Positions 34,649 through 44,083 are shown, numbered from the stretch's first letter. The stretch is DNA of 64,000 bases from Glycocaulis sp. (GCA_022565665.1 JAIUMI010000001.1:186001-250000); one strand, 5' to 3'. The notes: generated by a model from the letters alone, not told the origin. Numbers and translations: made by a program.

Positions 34649-35015
34649 TCCTACCGACCTCGACCTGCCCGACCTGAACAGCCAGCAACCGGCCAGCGAT
34701 GACACGGGCGAGTCCACACCGGTGGAAGTGCCCTCCCAGTCCCTGATCGGGGAAGAGGCCCGCAGCGCGGTTGACCTCGCACCGGTCTACGACGTGCCGG
34801 TCAATATCTCCGCCGTGCTGGGCAAGGCCCATATAGACGTGAACTCGCTTCTCAAGCTCACCTCCGGCTCGGTTCTGGAGCTCGACCGCAAGGTGGGCGA
34901 GGCCATCGACATCTATGTCAACAACCGTCTGGTCGCACGCGGCGAAGTCGTCGTGGTCGATGACCGGCTGGGTGTGACCATGACCGAAATCATCAAGGAT
35001 GGAGACACGGCATGA
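34641..35015 (+). CDS. fliN: Flagellar motor switch protein FliN
   Basis: FliN (124 residues) builds the C-ring. The SpoA domain is clear: 'YDVPVNISAVLGKAHIDVNSLLKLTSGSVLELDRKVGEAIDIYVNNRLVARGEVVVVDDRLGVTMTEII'. The N-terminal 45 residues are acidic and variable. It overlaps fliH by eight bases; flbD follows 41 bp later. No fliM is adjacent in this window. Confidence 0.95.
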   Translation: MADPTDLDLPDLNSQQPASDDTGESTPVEVPSQSLIGEEARSAVDLAPVYDVPVNISAVLGKAHIDVNSLLKLTSGSVLELDRKVGEAIDIYVNNRLVARGEVVVVDDRLGVTMTEIIKDGDTA

Positions 35016-35056
35016 GCCTGATTTCGTCCGGTAACGCTGCAAGGAGGCGCTGAGCC

Positions 35057-36418
35057 ATGCGTGTACTGATTGTGGGCTCGCTGGGAGGCCAGTCCGGCAC
35101 CGCCACAAAGCTCGCCATGGACCGCGGAGCCAAGGTCGCCCAGGTCGATACGCCAGCCCAGGGCACGGCCTATCTCAGGGCGGGGCGCGGGGCCGATCTC
35201 GTCATGGTCGATGTGACGGTGGATATCGCCGCCTTCATCGCCGCCAACGAGGCCGAGCGCATCTCGGTGCCGGTGGTGGCGTGCGGAGTGAATGTGCGTC
35301 CTGACGCCGCCGCCACCGCCATCCGCGCCGGCGCCAAGGAATTCATCCCGCTGCCCGCCGATGCAGAACTGATGGCCGCCGTGCTCGAGGCGGTCAGCGA
35401 TGACGAGCGCCCGATGATCGCGCGCGACAAGGCCATGACGCAGGTCGTGGAAATGGCCAACCGCATCGCAGCCTCGGACGCCTCGGTGCTGATCACAGGC
35501 GAGAGCGGCGTCGGCAAGGAGGTGATGGCGCGCTATCTGCACCGCAAGTCCAAGCGCGCGGCCAGACCGTTCGTCTCGGTCAACTGCGCGGCCATCCCGG
35601 AAAACCTTCTGGAATCAGAACTCTTCGGTCACGAGAAAGGCGCCTTTACCGGCGCGGTCGCCCGCCGGATCGGCAAGTTCGAGGAGGCCGATGGCGGCAC
35701 GCTGCTGCTCGATGAAATCTCCGAGATGGATGCGCGCCTGCAGGCCAAGCTGCTGCGCGCCCTGCAGGAACGCGAGATCGACCGGGTTGGCGGCACCGCG
35801 CCGGTCAAGGTCAATATCCGCGTGTTGGCCACCTCCAACCGCGATCTGCAAAAGGCCGTGCGCGAGGGAGCCTTCCGCGAGGATCTGCTCTTCCGGCTGA
35901 ATGTGGTGAACCTCGCCATTCCGGCCCTGCGCGAGCGCCCGGAAGATGCGCTGGCCATGGCCGATCACTTCCTGAAGAAATACGCCGCCGCCAACGGCCT
36001 GCCCTACCGCCCTCTGAATGAAGCGGCCAAGGCCCAGATCACCACGCGCGACTGGCCGGGCAATGTGCGCGAACTGGAAAACGCCATGCATCGCGCCGTG
36101 CTGCTGGCCAATGGCACCGAGATCGGTCCGGACGCGATCCGTGCGCCCGACGGCTCGGCCTTCCACGCCAGCGCAGGCGGCGTTGCCCGACAGGCGGCTG
36201 AAGCCGCGGAGGAAGCACGCGCGCAGGTAGGCCGCACCGTGGCCGAGGTGGAGCAGGAACTGATCCTCGAAACGCTGGATCACTGCCTGGGCAACCGCAC
36301 CCATGCGGCGAACATTCTCGGCATCTCTATCCGTACACTGAGAAATAAGCTCAAACTCTATACCGATCAGGGCATTCACGTCCCGGCTCCCGGCGAAAGC
36401 CGGGCTGGCGCAGCTTAA
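35057..36418 (+). CDS. flbD: Sigma-54-dependent flagellar regulator FlbD
   Basis: FlbD (453 residues) activates late flagellar operons with sigma-54 and represses early ones. It has an N-terminal receiver-like domain lacking the usual phosphorylation pocket, as known for FlbD. The AAA+ domain (about 130-370) shows Walker A 'GESGVGKEVMAR', the sigma-54 contact loop 'GAFTGA' and Walker B 'GGTLLLDEISEMD'. The C-terminal Fis-type helix-turn-helix ends 'AANILGISIRTLRNKLKLY'. It lies between fliN and flhA. In Caulobacter its activity needs FliX, not seen here. Confidence 0.93.
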   Translation: MRVLIVGSLGGQSGTATKLAMDRGAKVAQVDTPAQGTAYLRAGRGADLVMVDVTVDIAAFIAANEAERISVPVVACGVNVRPDAAATAIRAGAKEFIPLPADAELMAAVLEAVSDDERPMIARDKAMTQVVEMANRIAASDASVLITGESGVGKEVMARYLHRKSKRAARPFVSVNCAAIPENLLESELFGHEKGAFTGAVARRIGKFEEADGGTLLLDEISEMDARLQAKLLRALQEREIDRVGGTAPVKVNIRVLATSNRDLQKAVREGAFREDLLFRLNVVNLAIPALRERPEDALAMADHFLKKYAAANGLPYRPLNEAAKAQITTRDWPGNVRELENAMHRAVLLANGTEIGPDAIRAPDGSAFHASAGGVARQAAEAAEEARAQVGRTVAEVEQELILETLDHCLGNRTHAANILGISIRTLRNKLKLYTDQGIHVPAPGESRAGAA

Positions 36419-36437
36419 CTGAAGGACAGACAGTCCA

Positions 36438-38546
36438 TTGGCTGATACTCCCGCATCCCCCGCCTCTGGCGGTATAAACTGGCGCAAGCTGGGTGGCCGG
36501 CTGGCGCGCGGGGATGTGGCCATGGCGGTCGGCGTGCTGGCCATTCTGGTCATGCTGATCCTGCCCATGCCGCGCGGGCTTCTGGACATCACGCTGGCCA
36601 TCTCGATCTGCTTTTCGGTGCTGATCCTGATGACGGCGCTGTTCATCCGTACACCGCTGGAGTTTACCGCCTTCCCGGCCATCCTGCTGATCGCGACGAT
36701 GCTCAGGCTGGGTCTCAACGTCGCCTCCACGCGCCTGATCCTGTCAGAGGGCCATCAGGGCACTGATGCCGCCGGGGACATCATCCAGGCCTTCGGCGCC
36801 TTCGTGATGCAGGGCAATTTCGTGATCGGGATCATCGTGTTCGTGATCCTGGTCATCGTGAACTTCGTCGTCATCACCAAGGGTTCGGGCCGGATCGCGG
36901 AAGTGGCCGCCCGCTTCACGCTTGATGCCATGCCGGGCAAGCAGATGGCGATTGATGCCGATCTCTCCGCCGGTCTCATCACCGAGGACGAGGCGCGTTC
37001 CCGCCGCAAGGAGCTGGAAGACAAGTCCAACTTCTTCGGGGCCATGGACGGTGCCTCCAAATTCGTGCGCGGCGACGCCGTGGCGGGCATTCTCATCACC
37101 TCGATCAACCTCATTGGCGGGATGATCATCGGCGTGGCGCAGTCCGGCATGGCGTTCGGCGATGCGGCCTCGACCTACTCCACGCTGACCATCGGTGACG
37201 GCCTCGTCTCGCAGATTCCGGCCCTTATCGTGTCGCTGGCCGCCGGTCTACTGGTGTCCAAGGCGGGTGTGGAAGGCGAAGCGGACAAGGCCGTGATGGG
37301 CCAGCTGACGGCCAACCCGACCGGCATGGCCATGGTGTCCGGCGCGGCCATCGCGATCGGCCTGCTGCCCGGCATGCCGCTCCTGCCCTTTGCCATCATG
37401 GCGCTGGCCAGCGGCACAACCGCCTATGTGATGAACCGGCAGAAGAAGCAGCGCGTGGCCGCAGAGGCAGAAAGTGCGCGCGTGGAAACCGAGACGGCCA
37501 ACGCGCAGACCGAAGCGCCGATCGAGGAAACCCTGCATATCGACGAGCTGAAGATCGAGCTCGGCTACGGTCTCCTGCCCCTCATCAATGATGTGGAGGG
37601 GCGTCGCCTGACCGACCAGATCAAGGCACTTCGGCGCAATCTGGCGCAGGATACCGGCTTCATCCTGCCGAGCGTGCGCATCATCGACAATATGCAGCTG
37701 GGCGCGGAGGACTATGTCATCCGCATCAAGGAGATGGAGGCAGGCGAAGGCCAGCTGAAAATCCGCCATTTGCTGGTCATGGATCCGGCTGGCGGACAGA
37801 TCACCATGCCCGGCACCCATGTGAAGGAACCGGCCTTTGGCCTGCCGGCCACATGGATCGAGGAAGCCGCGCGCGAGGAAGCCACTTTCCGCGGCTACAC
37901 CATCGTTGATCCGGCCGCCGTGCTGGTCACGCATCTGACCGAGCTGCTGCGTGAGCATCTGGCCGATTTGCTCTCCTATTCGGAGACCGAGAAGCTGCTG
38001 GATGGTCTCTCCAAGGAGCACAAGAAGCTCGTCGAAGACATCACGCCTTCGCAGGTGACTCGCGCCGGCATTCAGCGCGTGCTGCAGAACCTCCTCAGGG
38101 AACGTGTCTCCATCCGCGATCTGGCCGGGATTATCGAAGGCATTGCCGAGGCGTCCGGCGCTACGCAGAATCTCGACACCATCACCGAGCATGTGCGCAC
38201 CCGCCTTGCCCGCCAGCTGTGCTTTGCCAATCGCGGACCGGACGGCGCGCTCCCCGTTCTGGCCCTCTCCCCGCAATGGGAGCAGGCCTTTGCCGAAGCG
38301 ATGATCGGCGATGGTGAACGCCGCCAGCTTGCCCTGGCGCCTACACGTTTGCGCGATTTCGTCACTGCCGTGCGCGATGGCTTCGACCGGGCGGGCGCGT
38401 CCGGCGATGTACCGGTGCTGCTGACCAGCCCCGCCGTGCGCCCCTATGTGCGCTCACTGACCGAGCGTTTCCGCCCCAATACGATCGTGATGAGCCAGAA
38501 CGAGATCCATCCCACCGCCCGGCTGAAGACGGTCGGCTCGGTATAA
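36438..38546 (+). CDS. flhA: Flagellar export gate protein FlhA
   Basis: FlhA (702 residues) is the export gate of the flagellar type III system. The N-terminal membrane part (about 20-330) contains 'RFTLDAMPGKQMAIDADLSAGLITEDEARSRR', the FHIPEP family block. The C-terminal cytoplasmic ring includes 'LPLINDVEGRRLTDQIKALRRNLAQDTGF' and 'IRDLAGIIEGIAE'. The start is TTG at 36438, with AAGGA 11 bases upstream; no better ATG is near. It follows flbD by 19 bp and precedes flhF by 12 bp. Confidence 0.95.
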   Translation: MADTPASPASGGINWRKLGGRLARGDVAMAVGVLAILVMLILPMPRGLLDITLAISICFSVLILMTALFIRTPLEFTAFPAILLIATMLRLGLNVASTRLILSEGHQGTDAAGDIIQAFGAFVMQGNFVIGIIVFVILVIVNFVVITKGSGRIAEVAARFTLDAMPGKQMAIDADLSAGLITEDEARSRRKELEDKSNFFGAMDGASKFVRGDAVAGILITSINLIGGMIIGVAQSGMAFGDAASTYSTLTIGDGLVSQIPALIVSLAAGLLVSKAGVEGEADKAVMGQLTANPTGMAMVSGAAIAIGLLPGMPLLPFAIMALASGTTAYVMNRQKKQRVAAEAESARVETETANAQTEAPIEETLHIDELKIELGYGLLPLINDVEGRRLTDQIKALRRNLAQDTGFILPSVRIIDNMQLGAEDYVIRIKEMEAGEGQLKIRHLLVMDPAGGQITMPGTHVKEPAFGLPATWIEEAAREEATFRGYTIVDPAAVLVTHLTELLREHLADLLSYSETEKLLDGLSKEHKKLVEDITPSQVTRAGIQRVLQNLLRERVSIRDLAGIIEGIAEASGATQNLDTITEHVRTRLARQLCFANRGPDGALPVLALSPQWEQAFAEAMIGDGERRQLALAPTRLRDFVTAVRDGFDRAGASGDVPVLLTSPAVRPYVRSLTERFRPNTIVMSQNEIHPTARLKTVGSV

Positions 38547-38558
38547 GGAGGAATTGTC

Positions 38559-39557
38559 ATGCGCCTGCGCACCTTCAACGCCCGGTCGATGAGCGAGGCC
38601 ATGGCGGCGGTGCGCCGGGAGCTTGGCCCCGATGCCATCATCATCGCCACGCACGAGCAGGATGACGGCGCGGTCAGCGTACGCGCCGCCGCCGAGGAAG
38701 GGGCCGTCCAGCCCTCATCCGACACGCCCGAAGCGGCCACCAAACGCCGCGAGACGGAGCGGGCAAAGGCACGCGGCGACAATGCTGACGGTCTGACCCG
38801 CATCGCCCGCGCGCTTGCCTGGCACGAAGTGCCGGACAGCGCGGCCGAAGCCATCATGGAAGCCGCGATCAGCCTTGAAGACGGGGAAGCAACGGCGACG
38901 CTCGCCCGCGCGCTCGATACCCGCTACCCGGTTCACCCTGTCGAATTGCGGCCCGCCCGCCCGCTATTGTTTGCGGGCGCGCCCGGCGCCGGAAAATCCT
39001 CAATCATTGCCCGGCTGGCTGCGCGCGCCGTGGCACAGGGGGTAAGCCCCGTCCTCATCTCCACCGATCAGCGCGCTGGCGCAGAAGCGCAGATGGCCGC
39101 CTATGCCAAGGCGCTGGGGCTGAGTTTCGAATCCGCTCCAGGTGCGCATGAACTGGACCTGATGATCGAACAGGCAGGCGATGCGCCGGTCCTCATCGAT
39201 ACCGGCGCGGTCAATCCGCTCGATCTCGAAGACCTGGAAAGCCTCACCTATCTCGCCGCCACGGCGGACGCGGAAATCATCGCGGTGATGGAGGCCGGCC
39301 AGATACCCGGCGATGCCGAAGACACAGCCGCGCTGTTCAGCTCCATCGGTGCCGCGCGTGTGATCTTCACCCGGCTGGACGTCGCCCGGCGCATGGGCGC
39401 GCTGCTGGCTGCTGGCGAAGCCGGGCTGTCCTACGCCCATATCGCCGCTTCACCCTTTATCGGCTCGGGGCTCGCCCCGGCCACTCCGCTGCGCATTGCC
39501 CGCGCGCTGCTGGAGGAGACTGTCCTTGACGGGCCGGACGGGGAGGACACGCCATGA
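38559..39557 (+). CDS. flhF: Flagellar GTPase FlhF
   Basis: FlhF (332 residues) is an SRP-type GTPase that sets flagellar site and number. The N-terminal 'MRLRTFNARSMSEAMAAVRRELGPDAIII' is typical. P-loop 'GAPGAGKSS', then 'STDQRAGAEAQMAAYAKALGL'. Later motifs are weaker than usual: the G3 segment is 'DTGAVNP' (normally DTAGR) and G4 is 'TRLD' (normally TKLD). GTP hydrolysis may therefore be altered. It overlaps flhG by four bases. Confidence 0.88.
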   Translation: MRLRTFNARSMSEAMAAVRRELGPDAIIIATHEQDDGAVSVRAAAEEGAVQPSSDTPEAATKRRETERAKARGDNADGLTRIARALAWHEVPDSAAEAIMEAAISLEDGEATATLARALDTRYPVHPVELRPARPLLFAGAPGAGKSSIIARLAARAVAQGVSPVLISTDQRAGAEAQMAAYAKALGLSFESAPGAHELDLMIEQAGDAPVLIDTGAVNPLDLEDLESLTYLAATADAEIIAVMEAGQIPGDAEDTAALFSSIGAARVIFTRLDVARRMGALLAAGEAGLSYAHIAASPFIGSGLAPATPLRIARALLEETVLDGPDGEDTP

Positions 39558-40372
39558 AGAGCCTGTTGAGCGCGAACAGCGCGCCGGAGCAGCGCAAGGC
39601 CGGGCCTCTTCTGGCCATAGCCTCCGGCAAGGGCGGGGTCGGCAAGACCGTGATCGCGGGCGCGCTCGCCAGCTGTTTTGCCGCGCGCGGAGAACGCACC
39701 CTGCTGGTCGATGGCGATCTGGGCATGGCCAATATCGACGTGCAACTGGGCCTGCACCCGCGCGGCGATCTGGCAGGCGTCATGGCAGGCCAGATCAGCC
39801 TTGCCGAAGCGGTCTCCTGCGTCTCCGGCGGAGCGGACATGGCAGGCGGATTTGATGTGATTGCCGGGCGTTCCGGCTCGGCCTCGCTCGCGGGACTTGA
39901 TCCGGCCGGAGCCGCGCGCCTGTCGGCAGGTATTGCTGCGGCCTCGATGACCTATGACCGCACCCTTATCGACCTTGCCGCAGGGGCTGACCGGGCGACG
40001 ATCCGGCTTGCCGCCGCCGCTGATGATGTGCTGCTGGTCATTTCCGACGAGCCGACCTCGCTCACCGATGCCTATGCCTTCGTGAAGCTCTTGCGCCTGC
40101 GCGATGAAGGCGCGGCCCCCTTCGTGCTGGTCAACAACGCGACGGACGAGGCGAGCGCAAAGATGGCCTACACCTCCTTCTCGCGCACTTGCGAGAGCTT
40201 CCTTGGCTTCATTCCGCCGCTCGCCGGGATCGTCCGGCGGGACGTGAGCGTGGGCAAGGCGATCCGCCAGCAGACCGCCCTCAATGTCAGCGCGCCGGGT
40301 TCTCCTGCCTTCACCGACATCAAGGCCGTGGCCGGATTTCTTGCCGTGGGCGCAGAGACCGCCTACGCTTGA
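39554..40372 (+). CDS. flhG: FlhG/MinD-like ATPase
   Basis: A 272-residue ParA/MinD-family ATPase, the usual partner of FlhF in controlling flagellar number. The deviant Walker A is 'SGKGGVGKTVIAGALA', followed by 'LLVDGDLGMANIDVQLGL' and 'LIDLAAGADRATIRLA'. The C-terminus lacks an obvious MinD amphipathic helix. It overlaps flhF by ATGA, which strongly supports a joint role. Confidence 0.88.
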   Translation: MKSLLSANSAPEQRKAGPLLAIASGKGGVGKTVIAGALASCFAARGERTLLVDGDLGMANIDVQLGLHPRGDLAGVMAGQISLAEAVSCVSGGADMAGGFDVIAGRSGSASLAGLDPAGAARLSAGIAAASMTYDRTLIDLAAGADRATIRLAAAADDVLLVISDEPTSLTDAYAFVKLLRLRDEGAAPFVLVNNATDEASAKMAYTSFSRTCESFLGFIPPLAGIVRRDVSVGKAIRQQTALNVSAPGSPAFTDIKAVAGFLAVGAETAYA

Positions 40373-40394
40373 GGCGGGTTTTGCGGGGGCACCG

Positions 40395-40721
40395 ATGGGG
40401 GAAGAACTGGTCGTGAGGCTGGTGGCGGGGTTCAACCCGGCCACACTCATCCTGATGACACTGGTATCGATTGTGGCGGCGCTGCTGATCCGGCGGTGGG
40501 AGCAGGTCTATGCGGCGGCCCTCTTCGCCTTCGCGGCTGACTGCGTGGGCCGCTACCTCCTGCTCCTGGGCGCGGCCGAAGGCGTGCCGGTCAATTTCGC
40601 GATGGGGCTTGCTATCACAAGGCTAGATGATGGCGCGATCAGCGCCATGCTCCGCCCCTTTCTGTATCTCGGCGTGATCACTGCGCTCTACGCAGCGAAA
40701 AGGCGCTACGGCGCGCGCTAG
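40395..40721 (+). CDS. Small membrane protein downstream of flhG
   Basis: A 108-residue membrane protein with about three hydrophobic helices ('NPATLILMTLVSIVAALLI', 'YAAALFAFAADCVGRYLLLLG', 'FLYLGVITALYAAK'). No family is recognised. ATG 40395 is 22 bp after flhG, so it is probably in the flagellar transcript and may act at the membrane in polar assembly, but that is guesswork. The stop codon lies inside a long hairpin. Confidence 0.65.
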   Translation: MGEELVVRLVAGFNPATLILMTLVSIVAALLIRRWEQVYAAALFAFAADCVGRYLLLLGAAEGVPVNFAMGLAITRLDDGAISAMLRPFLYLGVITALYAAKRRYGAR

Positions 40722-40733
40722 CGCACCGTAGCG
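40702..40733. terminator. Long hairpin between convergent genes
   Basis: GGCGCTACGG (40702-40711) and CCGTAGCGCC (40724-40733) form a perfect 10-bp stem; the loop holds the smaller palindrome GCGCTAGCGC. It overlaps the end of the membrane protein gene, and the DUF6607 gene ends 18 bp away. It probably terminates transcription in both directions, though T-tracts are weak. Confidence 0.6.
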
Positions 40734-40750
40734 CCTTCACGGGACCCGGT

Positions 40751-41752
40751 TCAGGGGAGGAGATTGACCGGGTTGCCGTCAGCCGTCACGCGGCGCGAGA
40801 TCACCGCCAGCGCATTGGCCAGAGCCGAGTCTTCATCCCGCGCGCCCATGAACACGGCCTGCCCTTCAGAGAGGACCGGGCCATAGAGCAGCGTGCCTTC
40901 GGCATCGTCCTCTGAGGTAAAAACATCGGCCAGCATGATCTGGTCCCATGCCGCGCGCACGCTCGCCCAGTAATCCTGCGTCTCCGCCCAGTAGTGATGC
41001 GCGTTCTCCACGCCATCAAGCTGCGTGCGGCGATAGGTGTTGATCCCGTGTTCGCGCACCAGTTCGCGTGGAGCATCATCACGCAGGACGAGTTTTGAAT
41101 TGTCCTGCTCATGGGTCCAGCCCCAAGCGGTGATGGTGTGACGGTTTACCGCCGCGATCACATCATAATCATCGCGCGTGGTGGCATCACGCCGGGGCAG
41201 CGGACGCCATGACACAGCCGGCGTCCAGGTCGAGGCGCCAGCGCCGTGCTCCCAGCGGGCCAGCCCGGCATAGCGCGGGGAATCGTCCACCTGATAGACG
41301 GTCTGCGACCAGCTCCCGCGCGCATCCTCAGCGCTGACGGCCTCCATCTCCCAGGCGTTGAAGCCGCGATAGGCCATCAGGCGTGAGGGCTCGTACTGCC
41401 AGTCCTGACGCCAATGCTTGATTACCACCGGATCGGCCCGATTGCCGACCAGAAGCAGATGCTGAAGCGAGATGAAGCCCGGCTCGTCAGCAATCACGAT
41501 CACCAGTTCACGCGCGGGCGTCTCTGTGGACGGGCGCAGTTCGTAATCAGGGTCGATGGCTAGCGTCTCGGTAAAGTCGAACGTCACCGCATACTCGCCT
41601 GCCATGGCGAGGATGGCCTGCCGGTCCGCTTCAGCCGGAACACCCGTCTGCGCCGGGGCCGATGTTTCCGCCCATCCCGTGTTGCCTGAACTGGCGGCAC
41701 ACCCGGCCAGCATCGCCAGGGCCAGAAAACTGCCCGTCAGGCCCGTTACCAT
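40751..41752 (-). CDS. DUF6607 family lipoprotein
   Basis: A 333-residue predicted lipoprotein of family DUF6607, whose members often lie beside TonB receptors. The signal and lipobox is 'TGLTGSFLALAMLAGC'. Family segments are 'YAVTFDFTETLAI', 'FISLQHLLLVG', 'VIKHWRQDWQYEP', 'QTVYQVDDSPRYAGLARWEH' and 'WGWTHEQDNSKLVLRD'. No function is established. I start at 41752, with AAGGTGAG upstream; an earlier ATG at 41779 would add nine residues. It is divergent from a haem/transferrin-type TonB receptor and may share its iron control. Confidence 0.82.
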   Translation of the reverse strand: MVTGLTGSFLALAMLAGCAASSGNTGWAETSAPAQTGVPAEADRQAILAMAGEYAVTFDFTETLAIDPDYELRPSTETPARELVIVIADEPGFISLQHLLLVGNRADPVVIKHWRQDWQYEPSRLMAYRGFNAWEMEAVSAEDARGSWSQTVYQVDDSPRYAGLARWEHGAGASTWTPAVSWRPLPRRDATTRDDYDVIAAVNRHTITAWGWTHEQDNSKLVLRDDAPRELVREHGINTYRRTQLDGVENAHHYWAETQDYWASVRAAWDQIMLADVFTSEDDAEGTLLYGPVLSEGQAVFMGARDEDSALANALAVISRRVTADGNPVNLLP

Positions 41753-41878
41753 AGCTCTCACCTTGAACTCTCCTTCCATTGCGCGTGGAGGCAGCGCGCA
41801 CGCTGCCGCGATCTGTGCCTGCCGGATGGCACCGGCTGTGTGCCGACTGTGCATGGCCTACTCCGTCAACTGCATATC

Positions 41879-41899
41879 TGCAAACGATTCTGACTTGCA
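41879..41899. promoter_or_regulatory. Fur-like palindrome in the divergent promoter
   Basis: TGCAAA and TTGCA arms face each other around an AT-containing centre (41879-41899), similar to alphaproteobacterial Fur-type boxes. It lies between the DUF6607 lipoprotein and TonB-receptor genes, about 65 bp before the receptor ATG. The symmetry is partial, so this is a candidate only. Confidence 0.45.
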
Positions 41900-41965
41900 T
41901 TCTGAATTTCGTCGCACCATAGATGCCGCAATTGAGACTTATTCGCAAGAAGGAAGCTGACAGAA

Positions 41966-44083
41966 ATGATCTCCCCAAACCGATCCGTTTCACGCGCCGC
42001 CCTGATGGCGTCTGCCGCTGCCGTTCTGTGTCTCATGCCTGCACAGGCTCTCGGCCGCGACGCGGCAGACGCTAATGCCCAGATGCGCGAGGCCAGCGAG
42101 ACGATCATCGTCACCGCCACGCGCACCCGCCTGCCCAATTTCGACTATCCGGGTCTGGCCTCGGTCATCGATCTGGAATGGCTGGAGGCGGACCGGCCTT
42201 CAGACCTTGCCGACACGCTGCGGGAAATTCCGGGGCTGGAAGTGACGGGCGGACCGCGCCGCACCGGACAGACGCTCTCGCTTCGCGGGTTTGGCCGCGA
42301 GAACATCGCCCTCCTGATCGATGGCGCGCGCCAGAACTTCTCCAGCGCCCATGACGGCGTGCTCTTCCTGGATCCGGGCCTGCTCTCACGCGTGGAAACG
42401 GTGCGCGGCGCAGCCTCGGCCCTCTATGGGTCCGGCGCTTCGGGCGGTGTGATCGCATTTGAAACCGCCAACGCGGACACCTTCCTCCTGCCCGGCGAGA
42501 CGCGCGGCGCGCGCCTGTCCGCTGGCTACCGCTCGGGCAATGAGGAGATGCGCGGCTCGGCCGCCGTGTTCGGCCGCAACGAAGCCTTCTCCGGTCTGCT
42601 GGCGGTCTCCGCCCGCTCCTCCGGAGATATCGCGCTCGGTTCGGGCAATGACCTGCCGGCCGATGACGAGGTGGTCTCGTGGCTCGCCAATGGCGAATGG
42701 CGGGCAACTCCCTCGCTGACCCTCACCGGCGGCATCCTCTCCTTCCGTAATGAGGCCGTGGAGCCCAATAACGGGCAGGGCGCGCAAGGGGTGAGCGGGC
42801 TCAACCCGCTGGTCCAGAAGGATGTGAGCGCGGACACCTACCGTCTGGGCCTTCGCTTTGCCCCCGCCGACCAGCCGCTGATCGGGTTTGAAGCCACGCT
42901 CTACCGCACTGACGGCGCGGTGGACGAGTTTGATCCGCTGGCCAGCCGCTCCATCACCCGCGATCTCACCACCACGGGCATAAGGGCGGAGAACCGATCG
43001 GAGTTCGCGCCAGGCGGTCAGGCCTTCGCCCTGACGTTTGGCGGGGAATGGTATGAGGACGAGCAGACCGGCACGGACAGCGCCACAGCGAGCGGCATTC
43101 GCGGCGGTGTGCCCAATGGCACGACGCGCTTTTACGGCGCCTATGTGCAGGGCGAGGCGGAGTTTGACGCAGGCGGTCTTGGCCGTGTGATCGTGCTGCC
43201 CGGCGTGCGCTGGGACCGGTTTGAAAGCCGTAGCGATGTCGGCGGCGACAATCAGGACGAGGCGATCTCCCCGCGCCTTGGCGTGACCTGGGCCCCGGTG
43301 GAGCCGGTGCGCCTGTTTGCCAACTGGTCCAAGGCCTTCCGGGCACCGTCCCTGAACGAGCTTTATCTTGACGGCACGCATTTCTCCCTGCCCCACCCGG
43401 TTCTCGGCGCGCCGAACTTCATCACCAACGAATTCGTCGCCAATCCGGACCTGCGGCCTGAGTCCAGCGAAACCATCGAGATCGGCGCAGGCTTTGCCCA
43501 TACCGGGCTGTTCACCGCGTCTGACCGGTTCGAGATCAAGGGGGCCTGGTTCCGCACCCGCGCAGAAGACCTGATCAATCTCGGCGTCGATTTCACGTTC
43601 GATCCCACCTGTTTTGCCCCGCCCTTCTTCGCGCCGTGCTCGGCAGGCACCTCGTTCTCGGAGAATCTCGACAGCGCGGAACTGACGGGCTTTGAAATCG
43701 CCGCGCTCTACCAGAACGGGCCGCTGACCCTCTCAGGCGCGGTGTTCGAGGTGGACGGCAAAGACCGGATCACGGGCGCGCCGCTCGGCTCGCTCCAACC
43801 GGTACGCGGTCATGTACGCGCGTCCTATGCGTTCGAGCAGGCCGATATCGGCGCAAGGCTCTCCTTTGCCGGAGATTTCGACCGCACCAGCGCAGGCAAT
43901 GAGCGCGACAGCTATGCCGTGCTGGACGTCTTTGCCGGCTGGCGGCCCTTTACCGACCGGCGCGTGCGCGTCGATCTGGGCGTCGAGAACGTGTTCGACA
44001 CCGATTATGAGCGGGTCTTTGCCGGCGTGTCCGAAGCCGGACGTACTTTCCGCATCGACCTCACCTGGACTGGCGGCTGGTAG
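41966..44083 (+). CDS. TonB-dependent receptor, haemoglobin/transferrin type
   Basis: A 705-residue outer-membrane receptor. It has a signal peptide (about 1-30, 'LMPAQALGRD'), a TonB box-like 'ETIIVTATRTR', a plug domain ('LRGFGRENIALLIDGARQNF', 'VETVRGAASALYGSGASGGVIAF') and a 22-strand barrel ending 'RTFRIDLTWTGGW'. The plug wording is closest to the haem/haemoglobin/transferrin receptor group. AAGGAAG precedes the ATG. A Fur-like palindrome upstream and the DUF6607 partner suggest iron or haem uptake. The exact ligand is unknown. Confidence 0.88.
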   Translation: MISPNRSVSRAALMASAAAVLCLMPAQALGRDAADANAQMREASETIIVTATRTRLPNFDYPGLASVIDLEWLEADRPSDLADTLREIPGLEVTGGPRRTGQTLSLRGFGRENIALLIDGARQNFSSAHDGVLFLDPGLLSRVETVRGAASALYGSGASGGVIAFETANADTFLLPGETRGARLSAGYRSGNEEMRGSAAVFGRNEAFSGLLAVSARSSGDIALGSGNDLPADDEVVSWLANGEWRATPSLTLTGGILSFRNEAVEPNNGQGAQGVSGLNPLVQKDVSADTYRLGLRFAPADQPLIGFEATLYRTDGAVDEFDPLASRSITRDLTTTGIRAENRSEFAPGGQAFALTFGGEWYEDEQTGTDSATASGIRGGVPNGTTRFYGAYVQGEAEFDAGGLGRVIVLPGVRWDRFESRSDVGGDNQDEAISPRLGVTWAPVEPVRLFANWSKAFRAPSLNELYLDGTHFSLPHPVLGAPNFITNEFVANPDLRPESSETIEIGAGFAHTGLFTASDRFEIKGAWFRTRAEDLINLGVDFTFDPTCFAPPFFAPCSAGTSFSENLDSAELTGFEIAALYQNGPLTLSGAVFEVDGKDRITGAPLGSLQPVRGHVRASYAFEQADIGARLSFAGDFDRTSAGNERDSYAVLDVFAGWRPFTDRRVRVDLGVENVFDTDYERVFAGVSEAGRTFRIDLTWTGGW

